In this document: positions 22,850 through 32,900 of the stretch, piece after piece
How positions within the stretch are numbered: the first letter of the stretch is position 1
Layout: each line of letters begins with the position of its first letter
NCBI GenBank assembly: GCA_019925095.2
Contig: CM034398.1
Span: 10,059,001 to 10,123,000 of the forward strand
Reading direction: 5' to 3'
Length of the DNA: 64,000 nt
Source of the DNA: Dendrolimus kikuchii
Taxonomy: Eukaryota > Arthropoda > Insecta > Lepidoptera > Lasiocampidae
Position numbers and translations under genes: made by a program
The notes under the pieces: model-generated
The model's database searches: none
Seen by the model: the letters and a program-made list of their open reading frames with translations, nothing else
What the model was told of the DNA's origin: nothing

Positions 22850-23360
22850 ATAATAGTACATTATGGTACTAGTGTGTAACATTGGTGATTACCGCCGAGG
22901 CGCCATTGAGACTCGAGCCGTAGGCGAGGGTCTTAAGAGAGCCGAGGACGGTAATCATCAATACACACGTGTATCATACGACGTTTTTCAACACACTTGT
23001 GAATAAAATAACAACAAAAACTCATTTTATTTAGTAGATGAAAAAAGTTATATATGAGTGAAAGTTTTATTTATTAAACACGTACGAGTTAAAATTATCT
23101 ATTTAAATAAGAAGTTGCATGAAATGAGCAAGCAATAGGAACATTAATTTATTTGTTCTATAGAACACGATCTTTTTTTTTTTTTTAATAAAAACTTTTA
23201 AGAACAAAGCAACTCAACCAATAAAATTTAAAAAAAAATATCTATAACTCACTAGTGAGTTATAATGTTTTTTACTCACAGTTTGATAATGGGTGTCATT
23301 CTGTGCCTAATTGCGGTGACCATAGAGCCACTTTATGAGCAAGTGTGTTGAAAAATACTT
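22850..23360. mobile_element. Foldback repeat with nested palindromes
   Basis: A perfect 16-bp inverted pair TTTTTCAACACACTTG (22984-22999) and CAAGTGTGTTGAAAAA (23340-23355) encloses a perfect 22-bp palindrome at 23243-23264 (TATAACTCACTAGTGAGTTA plus TA). Left of it lies a GC-rich hairpin, GATTACCG (about 22886) pairing with CGGTAATC (about 22950). No coding region. Probably a palindromic DNA transposon; ends and target duplication are not defined. Confidence 0.45.
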
Positions 23361-23604
23361 TTACGTAATTTCCTAGACTATAATAGTTTGTACTATTTAT
23401 CATATGTGTTGTTAAAGTGCACGAGAACTTTGGAAAACCCTGAATTAAACTAATCATTACAGATTTAAGTTTGTAACTTGTAATACACAATGTAATAATT
23501 ATATAATTACAAAATCTATTAATATGTAATTATTATGCAGGTATATTACGCAAAAGTTTAAAAAAGCAGTAAAGCAGATGTTTTTACTTGAAAAAATAAT
23601 ATTT

Positions 23605-24150
23605 TACAAGGATATGCCCGCGACTGCGTCTACGCTTGACTTGAAATTCCCACAGGATTTTCGGGATACAAAGTACCGCAGCATTTAAAAATAAAGTACG
23701 CTATCGTTTTAGTGAAAACTGTTTTGGAATAAGCTAATTTTTATTCACCTGAAAAACAAAAAGCAGTACCTGGTTAATTCTCGTGGGATTCTCGGGATTA
23801 ATAATATCACACATTATATTACATAACGTTTGTTTTCGAACAATGAAAAAATCACATTGGAATTCGGTTTTTTTCAATCTCGCCATTTTAAATCATTCGC
23901 AGAAAAATTCCCGGAATAAAAATTAGCGCAGATTTTAAGTGTACAAATTGGCTGTCGATCAATGAAAGCCGTATCGAAATCGATCCAGTAATTTTTACGT
24001 GAATACCGAACAAACAGATAAACCGGCAAACAGATAAGAAATCTAACAACAATTGCATCGTGTTCTTCAACTTACATAGTCTATTCCTGTTGCTTTTTTT
24101 TAAATAGCTTTAATGTACAAACACGACGTTATAATATTATACATTCTTCA
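23605..24150 (+). repeat. Dispersed repeat family B copy
   Basis: ATATGCCCGCGACTGCGTCT ACGCTTGACTTGAAATT through AATGTACAAACACGACG. It aligns with 13045-13610 in the same order: GCAGCATTT, GAAAACT, AAAATCAC, ATTTTAAAT, GCGCAGATTTTAAG, CAATGAAAGCCG, TTTTTACGTGAAT, ATCGTGTTCT. Confidence 0.6.
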
Positions 24151-24185
24151 CGGTGTGGAAAATAAACCAAGTGTTATGAAACTTG

Positions 24186-24443
24186 GAAAGAATGCATGAT
24201 GAAAGAATGACTAAACAGATATACAATGCAAAAGTGGATGGATGCAGAAGTCGTGGAAGGCCACGACACACCTTCCATGATCAAATTGATCGTGTACTAG
24301 CGGAGGGTGATGTCAGGAGCCTTAAGAACAGACGAGCGTGCATGACAAGAGTTATGAATGTCAAAGAAGCAAGTGAGGTGTGTTAGAATGGGCCTAAATG
24401 GCGCTCTGTTGTTCGTGCCTACCCCTCAAGGGAACTGGCGTGA
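24186..24443 (+). pseudogene. LINE ORF2 C-terminus (RTE-like)
   Basis: Reads MHDERMTKQIYNAKVDG, SRGRPRHTFHDQIDRVLAEG, RSLKNRRACMTRVMNVKEAS, then a TAG at 24384-24386 and, in the same frame, KWRSVVRAYPSRELA before the natural stop TGA at 24441-24443. The TAG probably replaces a Gln codon. The RGRPR...DQI...VL segment is a standard lepidopteran LINE ending. The clade name is an inference. Confidence 0.8.
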
Positions 24444-24456
24444 AGTTATGTATGTA
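24186..24456 (+). mobile_element. 5'-truncated LINE (RTE-like) insertion, 271 bp
   Basis: Flanked by perfect 14-bp target duplications TGTTATGAAACTTG (24172-24185 and 24457-24470). The body holds the last ~85 codons of a LINE ORF2, a very short 3' UTR and a (TATG)n tail. Two much shorter insertions of the same 3' end lie at 52745-52784 and 62033-62063. Confidence 0.9.
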
Positions 24457-24969
24457 TGTTATGAAACTTGATATACCTATGTATATAGCTATTTCTAATA
24501 ACTGTAATGAATCTACAATATTTTGATTCCGAAAAATTGAATATTTATCGCGGGATATGGGTTAAAAACTCTATATTCTATTAATTGAATAATTGTAATA
24601 TACAACCGAAAGGATATGGCAAACTTTGTATAAATTTTTATATCGTAAGTATAATATTTCTTAAGCAAAAATTGATCAACTTAGTATTCCTTATTGCTTC
24701 ACATAAAAAGAGAACATAAACATGTCTTATCGAGTCCTAATACCAGATAAGCCTTCACGTGACGCCCGACGTGCGTGACATCACACGCTCAAGGAAAATC
24801 TCGAAAAATTTGAACTTCCCGTTTTCCCTAATAACTATCCATTAGACGTCTAATATTCCATCGTTTAATGTCCTACCCTCAATATCTACTTTCCAAATTA
24901 TACAAGAATATTCCAGTCTTTAAACAATTATTAGTAAGCTTTTTAACTTATTATAATGATATATTTATA

Positions 24970-25280
24970 CTAGCTGATGCCCGAGACTTCATCCGCGTGG
25001 TAAGTTTTTTTAACTATCCCACGGGAACTCTTTAATTTTTCGGGATCAAAATTATCCTACATGTTGACCAGAAATATAAGCTACCACTATACAAAATTTC
25101 ATTTAAATCGGTCCAGTCGTTTCGGAGATTAACCCGTACAAACAGAGAAACAAAACATTTGAAAAAAATCTTAATTATTTCTATTTCACTTCTTACTTCC
25201 CCCTGACTCGGTTTTTACCATTTTTTTTTCATTATACAGAAATTCGACCTCTACAGTTTTATTATATGTATAGATAATAT
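24970..25280 (+). repeat. Dispersed repeat with CTGATGCCCGAGACTTCATCC head
   Basis: ATACTAGCTGATGCCCGAGA CTTCATCCGCGTGG, then CCCACGGGAACTCTTTAATT and TTTCATTTAAATCGGTCCAG. A common lepidopteran dispersed repeat, probably the non-coding part of a LINE or SINE. Confidence 0.6.
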
Positions 25281-25404
25281 TTAATTTGTGTAATTATATA
25301 CTTTTTTTATGTATCTTACCTATATGTCTTGTGGAATAATTATACATGTATTTGATTTGCACACCACCGTCATACACTCTCGATTCCTTTCACAAAATCC
25401 ACAG

Positions 25405-25530
25405 CCCTGGTGGTCTGGAAGAGATCGCTTAAAAGCGATAAGGCTGCAAAATTACTTTGAATTTATTTACATTATGTGCATGTGGTGAACATTGAAGTAT
25501 TTTCTATCTGTCTGTCTATTTAGACTTATG
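25405..25530 (+). repeat. LINE 3'-UTR tail (family G)
   Basis: GGAAGAGATCGCTTAAAAGC GATAAGGCTGC, then TGAACATTGAAGTATTTTCT ATCTGTCTGTC. Same order as 28180-28310. Confidence 0.6.
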
Positions 25531-25629
25531 ACGTTATAATTTAAAACACACATACTAGACCAAGAAGGCAATAACTAAGGATGGTTCAATTGATTGGACT
25601 ATCGAATGCTTGATGTTTATCTGAAGGGT

Positions 25630-25745
25630 TTTTTTATAGCTGGAGTTCAGCAGACAAGCTGACAGCCCACCTGATGGAAAGTGGTTACCGTGGCTATGGA
25701 CGTTTACAACACCAGAAATGTTATCAACGCACTGCCGGCCTCGAA
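25630..25745 (-). repeat. SINE-like repeat family A, short copy
   Basis: Plus strand TTTTTTTATAGCTGGAGTTCAG CAGACAAG, GGAAAGTGGTTACC and GGCTATGGACGTTTACAACACC. Truncated at its 5' end (right side). Confidence 0.7.
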
Positions 25746-26650
25746 GAAATTTTATGACACCCTTTGTGAAAAACTCCATATCGTAGCGTTGTGGAAAAAC
25801 CTTAGCTGGGAGTGATTCTCTGCTGTACAGTTCTATTCTCAATAAAATCATGTAGACACTTGTCAATTCCACTAAGTGATTCTACAAAAGCGGTAAGCTC
25901 TCTGGTTGACTATAGTTTTTTGCCTGAAGAATATTCTAAAAGTTGAATATGAATACTTAACTCTGACCAGACCCACACACAATATAAAGGCAATTAAAAA
26001 AGTAATTTGGTAATCAAGTAGCCTGTCATTCACATTACAAACGCCTCGTTTGTATCCAATACCTATAATTCCCAGAATATCTTAAACAAATACCTGAGTC
26101 ATTAGACTATTGAAACATTGACTTACCTAAACAAATAGCACGCCGGTTATAGACCGAAACCCCTTTAAATGATTTTCAAGTCTTACCTGTAACGGTATTG
26201 GGTGTACATAAAATGTTGAAACACTCACCCCATCACATAAGTTAGTGTTGTGGAAAACTGGAGATTTTTCCAATAGTTATTTCAAAAAGTCTCGCTTTTC
26301 TCCACCACCAAAATATTGGTCTCTGTTCTGTAGGCCTTAGTAATGGACGAAGTGTGTACATATCTTACGCTCTATTACTAAGCATATTGAACGGTTCCGT
26401 AGAGGTGATTAACGCCCGCTCTTTTTGTCATATCCGTGAAGAAATCAAAAATAGCATTTTATCGAAAATACCCAAATATTTAAATATTCCTCAAAGTTCA
26501 ATCTAATTTTCGTTGAAAGTGTTTTTAAGCTATAATGCTAACAACAATAACTACTAAAAGCTAAACAGTCTTTGATCGACTATAATCGCTATAATAATAA
26601 TAAAAACAATAATACCGTCCATTGTACTTGAATAATTTGCTATAATTTTA
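25746..26650. other. AT-rich stretch without a recognisable gene
   Basis: No coding pattern or repeat ends recognised. Confidence 0.4.
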
Positions 26651-26654
26651 AGTA

Positions 26655-26770
26655 GCATAGATAGATAGATAACACTTTATTGCTCACTAAAATAACAGAC
26701 AAAACAACTTCAGTTGCAATTTTTTTAGGCAAAACAATAGACGGCCTTATCGCTTAGAACATTAAAGCAT
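26655..26770 (-). repeat. LINE 3'-UTR tail (family G)
   Basis: (ATAG)n ATAACACTTTATTGCTCACT ... ACAATAGACGGCCTTATCGC, the reverse complement of the tail at 28170-28310. Confidence 0.65.
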
Positions 26771-27080
26771 AATTATCTTTTTGATCAATCATACTCTCGC
26801 ATAATGCTTCGATGCTTTGATAAATTACGTTTAAATCTGGTAGTATTTGCTTACCATTCGAGAAGTTACATAATCGAGTCGAACTTTCAAAAGAAAAAGT
26901 CTCGACTCCTCGCAGCATTTCTAAATGCAAAAGCTCCTAAATATCTCAAACAAACATTCCAGGGAGGGTTGGAGCCATTTGGAAATACGGCTGAAGGAAA
27001 TTCACTAGGGTTTTATTGTCAGCTAGGAGGACGTTTCCCGTTTAATAGCCGCGTAAAATTGCGACGATCGACGACCAACC

Positions 27081-27260
27081 GACAATCCGCCCGTCACGTC
27101 TGTAATCTTTCACGCACGGAATGGAGCTCGCACTAGCCAAGTATCTAATTGGGCGATACAACACTGTATTATTTTGAAACTAGATTATTCTGCAGGATTT
27201 ATGATTCACTTATACCTGTTAAACTGATAAAATTCTTTAAATTTAATTTATAATGGTGAT
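27081..27260. repeat. Diverged direct duplication, copy 1
   Basis: Shares order and text with 27858-28065: ATCCGCNCGTCA, GAATGGAGCT, GCACTAGCCAA, AACACTGT, TTTTGAAACTA, GCAGGATTTAT. The unit is GC-rich at its left and AT-rich at its right. It may be part of an unknown repeat or duplicated host DNA. Confidence 0.55.
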
Positions 27261-27299
27261 TAAAACATTTATTTTTTATTGTGTGAAATTGTTATAATT

Positions 27300-27490
27300 A
27301 ACAAGCTGAATTAGCAATGAAACGGTACAACGCGTCTTGCAGTGGAGACCACGTCTCGGTAAACGTAGTGTAGTATGCCCTTCAGCCCAATGGCCCGATA
27401 ACCTTTGTAAGGTCGCCGGTAGGCTCTGGATGGGGACAGCGAAGGACCAAGATATGTAGCGCAAACTTGGGGAGGCCTACGTCCAAAATT
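27300..27490 (+). pseudogene. LINE reverse transcriptase C-terminal fragment
   Basis: Plus strand reads VLQWRPRLGKRSVVCPSAQW, PDNLCKVAGRLWMGTAKDQD, a stop, then KLGEAYVQN. This is the common LINE ending W+PR.GKRSVGRP..RW.DDL...AG..WM..A.DR..W+.LGEAYVQ. Only the last ~60 codons remain. Confidence 0.75.
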
Positions 27491-27544
27491 ATATTGCGAG
27501 TGGCTAGCTATAAAATGGGTAACGTTAACTGTAAATTTTAAAGC

Positions 27545-27848
27545 ATTTTATCCGTGCAGGAACCGAGAATGAATACAATTTAAAATAGAGAAATCAGAAA
27601 TAGCCGGGCGGCTTGTCGTAAGAGGCGACAAAACAACCTTCAGCCAGGTGGTAGGGTATTTGTCCAACTAAATGATTACCAACCCTGGTCTAGAGTATGC
27701 AAAACAACCTTGAGGTGTGTTCCGGCTTTAGTGGCCAGGCTCGTATATCTTTAGATAGCGGCAGCACATTGGTAGCGCCTTTGGTGTTGCATATGTCCAT
27801 AGGCGACGGTAAATGCTTCCCATCAGGTGGGCCATCTGCCTGTCAAAA
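27545..27848 (+). repeat. SINE-like repeat family A, near full-length copy
   Basis: Starts CCGTGCAGGAACCGAGAATG and ends GGCCATCTGCCTGTCAAAAAATAAAA. The middle holds AGCCGGGCGGCTTGTCGTAAG and GCAGCACATTGGTAGCGCCT. It lies between the two copies of the 27.1/27.9-kb duplication. Confidence 0.75.
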
Positions 27849-27857
27849 AATAAAATA

Positions 27858-28065
27858 GTTTACTAATCCGCACGTCATTTCTGTAATATTTCACACAGAG
27901 AATGGAGCTAGCACTAGCCAAACACTAATTAATTAGTAACTGAGTACTAAGTAATTGAGCAATATAACACTGTGTTGTTTTGAAACTATATTATTTGCAG
28001 GATTTATTGTTGACTTGTTAAATCATCGAAATTATTTAATTTTAGTGTTGATCGTGTTAAAAGAC
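27858..28065. repeat. Diverged direct duplication, copy 2
   Basis: Same orientation as copy 1, with a small insertion (AGTAACTGAGTACTAAGTAA) relative to it. The two copies flank a LINE fragment and a family A copy. Confidence 0.55.
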
Positions 28066-28129
28066 TTATTTAATACTGTCCAAGGTAACAACCCTTGATT
28101 GTGGATTTTAAGGAAAAGGACAATTATTA

Positions 28130-28310
28130 AGCGTAGCCCCGTTATTGCCTTTTAACTTATATACGGGTTGCTTGGAAAAGATCACTTCTTAGCAATAAGA
28201 CCGCCCATTGTGCACATATAGAATATTTTTAGGCTATAAGTTTTTCTGTGTTTTCTGTAATGGTGTACAATGAAGTGTTATCTATCTACATATCTATCTA
28301 TCTTATATTC
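28130..28310 (+). repeat. LINE 3'-UTR tail (family G), best copy
   Basis: TTGGAAAAGATCACTTCTTAG CAATAAGACCGCCCATTGTGCAC, then TTTTTCTGTGTTTTCTGTAATG and a TATC tail (ATCTATCTACATATCTATCT). Four other fragments in the window match parts of it on either strand. Confidence 0.65.
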
Positions 28311-29588
28311 CTCTAACTCTTATCATATATCTTATCAAATTCAGATGATAGACGTGTGAACAAATACTCTAACTTAAGACTCAATGACCTAATTGCATAA
28401 ATAAATACATTTTCTGAAGCATAGAAAATCGTGGAGCCATACTAGCGCGCATTTTTATCACCCGCTTTAGAAGTCAACTAAACAGAAACATAGTGTGTTT
28501 ATTTATTAATCCTGTTTAACTTTCATCTATTAATTAATAAGTCATTAATATACAATAATACTCGTATAAGTAACGGCGTATTATTATACAGAACAATTTC
28601 AATAAGTAGCAAGTGCTTCTCAAGAAATTTTATTACACCCACAATAAAACGTCATGTCATTTCATAATTATTTATCAAAGATTTTAGAAGAAATAGCATA
28701 TGCTATTTCTTGTTACAGTTTTCACGTGTTTTGGCAGACATAAGACACAAATAAATGCCTATCAAGACAATGAAAGCACAAACATTCATTTAAAAAATAA
28801 TGTGAGTTGCTAGATTTTGAAATCGAACATCAGAATTATGTCTACATCATAATTTGTTCATAAAAATTACTGTGATATACTTAAATGAACAACTTACAGT
28901 ATTTCAAACCATTGAAAAAAATTGAATTTGTGTGTATTTACAAGTTTTCTATTCCTTACAATAACAGGTAAATGAACTAAATCTCTAGAGCTGAGTAAGA
29001 TGTTTTAATTATCAGTATCAATTTGATCTAATTGTTATATATTTCTGACATGAGTCATGAGTTCTTAAAGTGAAACAAATCGAAGGGTTCTCCACACACA
29101 ATGGGGATTGTTCACTTTTTTTCAATTTAGCTTTTTGAAAAACCATTTCGAGGAATAGTGTTCCTAATCATTTCTGTCTAGTTAAAATTCCAAAAAACGT
29201 ACAATCCCCTTGTATTTTGAAAGAAATGCGTTTGACCTTTATTTGACCTTACTAAATCCTATGACGTCATTTACGTCTGGTGAAATGCATATGAATACCG
29301 TAGCCATTCAGTTTCAAAATACAAAAGGACCGACATTTTCCTTTTTATGTCATTGTTATGTTATACAACATCAACATAAACAAACATTTTATTCGACGTA
29401 CTCCAGAATAAAATTATGTATATATTATCTCTTCAGACCAATATTTCTTAAATATCTGTAAAGAGAATACTTACATATGGTCTCTAACTAAAAGTCAAAG
29501 AAAAGTGCATTATATAAACGAGCGTCTTCGTAAATGGCGATTGGAACGATGTCGAAATCTTTTCAAGAGATACGATCCAAAAAATAAC
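28311..29588. other. AT-rich stretch without a recognisable gene
   Basis: No gene or repeat ends recognised up to the left end of the BEL element. Confidence 0.4.
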
Positions 29589-29902
29589 CGCAGTTGCACC
29601 TCGGGTTTGTAAATGAAAATTCGACGTAATAATGGACTGTATGATTATTATTTATAAATGTACATTTAAAGAGTATAACAAAGAGAGTCGAGTACAATAT
29701 AGCTGAGTGGTTGAATTGATAGTTTTTCTTGAAGTGGTAGTATCAGCATTAATCATTTTCAGTTTTTTCGGCCTCCTATACCCGCATTCCGTCCGACGCC
29801 TAGTTGCTAATCGCGCTAGCTATGGGCGTCGGCGGTATGCGGGGCGCGGAGTGTAGATGTGCTCCGGCGGGCGGGTCAGGGGGGTGCTCTCTGTCCGCAA
29901 CA
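29589..29902 (-). repeat. 3' LTR of the BEL element
   Basis: About 314 bp, starting TGTTGCGGACAG at 29902 and ending ...GGTGCAACTGC. The ORF ends inside it, so the last ~34 codons are encoded in the LTR. Compared with the 5'-side copy at 36331-36620, the first ~134 bp differ by one single-base indel only, whereas the next ~160 bp differ by about six substitutions and two ~5-bp indels. Confidence 0.85.
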
Positions 29903-32900
29903 TCCTCCCCCCGGCGCAGATCCTCGAAGCCATCTCTTCTCGTCAGGACGATGAGCCTCCTTACTGGTCTCCTGAAGATGCCTCCCCGCGTTCGCACGTC
30001 CGCGCTCCGTATTATGTTGTCCGGTCCGCGATAAGTGCGCTCGATTTGACCCCGGGGCCATACGTTACGTGGCAACAGACCGTCCGCAATGATAACGACG
30101 TCTCCAACACGTATGCTTTCCTCACGTCGTCTTACGTCGTCCCTCGGTGTCAATGTAGGTAAGTACTCGCGTAGCCAACGAGTCCAGAACATGTCCGCTA
30201 AAGCTTGAGTGGCGATCCATGTCTTCCTGTCTGCTAACTCGTTCGTTCCCGTGATTGGCAAGCCCGTCGCCGACCCGATTAGAAAGTGGTTCGGGGTGAG
30301 CGCTTCGTCGTCTTCAGGGCTCACCGACACGTGAGTTAGCGGGCGCGAGTTTACGGTATGTTCTATTTCCGTGATGACAGTCGTAAGTGTTTCTTCTCTG
30401 GGAGCTTGTTCCGCCAATGTCGCGTGGAGTGCCGTCTTCACCGACCGAATTAACCGTTCCCAAGCTCCCCCCTGGTTCGGTGCGCCGGGATCGATGAAAC
30501 GCCACGCTAAGTGTCTCCCTTTTACGTGATCTGGCATCTCTTCCTTCCATCTCGCGTACGCCGTTAGTAACTCTGTGTCCGCTCCATGGAAATTCGTTGC
30601 ATTATCAGACCATATCACTTGAGGCCAGCCGCGTCGTGCTCCCATCCTTCTTAGGGCCATGATAGCAGAGTCTGTGCTAAGGCTTGCTATAAGTTCCATA
30701 TGAATGGCACGAGTCACCATACATGTAAACAGCATTCCCCATCGTTTTTCTTTGCGACGTCCTATGGTCACCCATATGGGGCCAAAACAGTCAATTCCGC
30801 AATTGGTAAAAGGCCGTGCGTAGGCAGCTAGACGGTCCTTTGGCAGGTTTCCTTTCACCGGTACTGTCGGCGCAGTCTTCTTCAAACGACAGACCGTACA
30901 TTGCCGCAGGATGTTTCGCACCGTAGGTCGCACTCGTAGCACCCAGTATTTTTGCCGGACGTTGTTTACGACATGTTCTCTCCCTATGTGATGATGCTGT
31001 TCATGTTCACCTCTTATAATCAGCCGAGTGAGGTGATGTGACCCGTCTAAGATCGGTGGGTTGCCGGTAAGCTCGCGCAGGGTGGCCGCATTGATCCTGC
31101 CGTTTAGCTTTATTACCCCGTCCCCCCCGTATTCGGGGTCGAGCTTATAAAGCCGGCTGTCACGTGACACGCGTTCTCCTTTCTTCAAACGCTCGTAATC
31201 CTTCGGGAAGCTTTCCTGTTGCGCTTGACGAATGAGTAAACGTTCAGCTCTCTCTATGTGTCGCGTTTCCATAGTGCGAGTCCTTCGTCTGCACTTGTCG
31301 ATAAAGGCGAGCGCGTAGGCGGTCGCTCGTAGCAATTTTCCGTATGACGAAAATCTTGTGACGTCAACGAGTGGCTTTTCATCGGTCGTGTAAGTTACCA
31401 CGACCTCGTCATCTTCGGTTTCCGTCGGTTCTTCTTTCGGCCAATTCGTCGGGGGTCCATGGAGAAATTCCGGGCCTTTAAACCAGCGGTCGTCCGTTTT
31501 CATACTCGAGACGTTAATCCTGGTTGCGTCGTCGGCGACGTTGTAACTTGTCGGCACCCATCGCCATTGCTCAGACTCGGTTATTTCGCCGATTTCGCTC
31601 AGTCTGTGTGCAACGTATGGGGTATATCGTACCGAGTCGTTTCTTATCCAGTGAAGAACGGTCTTCGAGTCGCTCCAAAAGATGACGTCATAACGCTTGA
31701 AACTATGTTCCTTTTTTATTTCCGCCGCTAACCTGGCTCCTATTAGCGCGGCTTGTAGCTCCATCCGCGGGATGCTTTGCGCCTTCATCGGGGCCACTTT
31801 CGCTTTTCCCGCGATTAAAGTGACGCCGACGTTCCCGTTGCGCTGCTCAAAGCGCCAGTAAGCCGCTGCTGCGTAGGCCTGTTCGCTGGCGTCCGTAAAG
31901 ACGTGTAATTGCATGTTTACGACGTCTCTATCCCCTCCATGGCACCTTCTTTTCATCTTGCGCTCGTTCCTGCGCAGACGGCGTGACGCCGTGTCATAAC
32001 TCGGCGGCGTAACGACTCCGTCTTGTTGCCATGGCAGTCTGCATTCAATGAGACTGTTTATTTTTGTATCAACCTGGGCAAACTCGTTCTGTGCCCATAT
32101 TACATTCGCTGTAGTTTCCGTCACGGTAATCTTTCCTTCCCGGAATCTGAACGGGAATCCGTGTACGGCGCCTAGTAAGTCTGGCCCATCCAGTAACGCA
32201 TCGTTCATGCACACCCCGTTTGAACGGGCGGCAGCGTCAAATACCAGTCTCACTTTGTCAGGCTTATTCGGGTTCGTAACGGCGAAGTGAGGCATGTACC
32301 ACATGCGTTGGTTTCCTTCGTGGCTTCGTTCGCAAGGCTCGGCGTATCCTTTTGCTAGTAGCCTGTTGACCTGGGCTGTGTATGCTTGTTTAAACTGCGG
32401 CGATTTGTACACTGTGCACTCGATCCCGCACAGACGACGCACCGCTATGTCATAGCTCGGTGGCATGGTGACGTCATCGTTTCGCCAGGGCAGTCTAACT
32501 CCGAAGCGGCCGTTGAGTTTCTTCACGGTTTCTGAAAATATCTTCAGCACCCGTTGTTCTTCCGCTACAGGTTTCACCTTGTTCGATATGCCGAATGCGT
32601 CGATATCGAAATGAGACTTCACTATTTCGAATAATTCGTCCTTTTCCCGCGGCTCTTTATCTTGCCACGTTCGGACGTGTAATACTCTGCCGTTTCCCGT
32701 CTTCACTGCTTTCCCGGGAGTGATGCCGTGTACGGCCCACCCCATGAGTGTCAGGGAAGCGGCTGGTTGGCTCTTCTTTCCTGCCAACAGTTTTCTAGTC
32801 ACGATCAGATGCCAGTTGTCAGCTCCAATCAATACGCGTGGTTTAGCGTTCATAAAACACACATCGTCTGTATGAAGCGTCTTCAAATGGTGTAACTGTC

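Noticed and set aside
23605..24150. Family B and other spaced repeats as a CRISPR array or bacterial region
   Set aside because: Repeats are long, dispersed and diverged, and the window is clearly eukaryotic.
26804..27136. 110-codon plus-strand frame as a host exon
   Set aside because: Not recognised, and its right part overlaps a duplicated non-coding unit. Open length could be chance.
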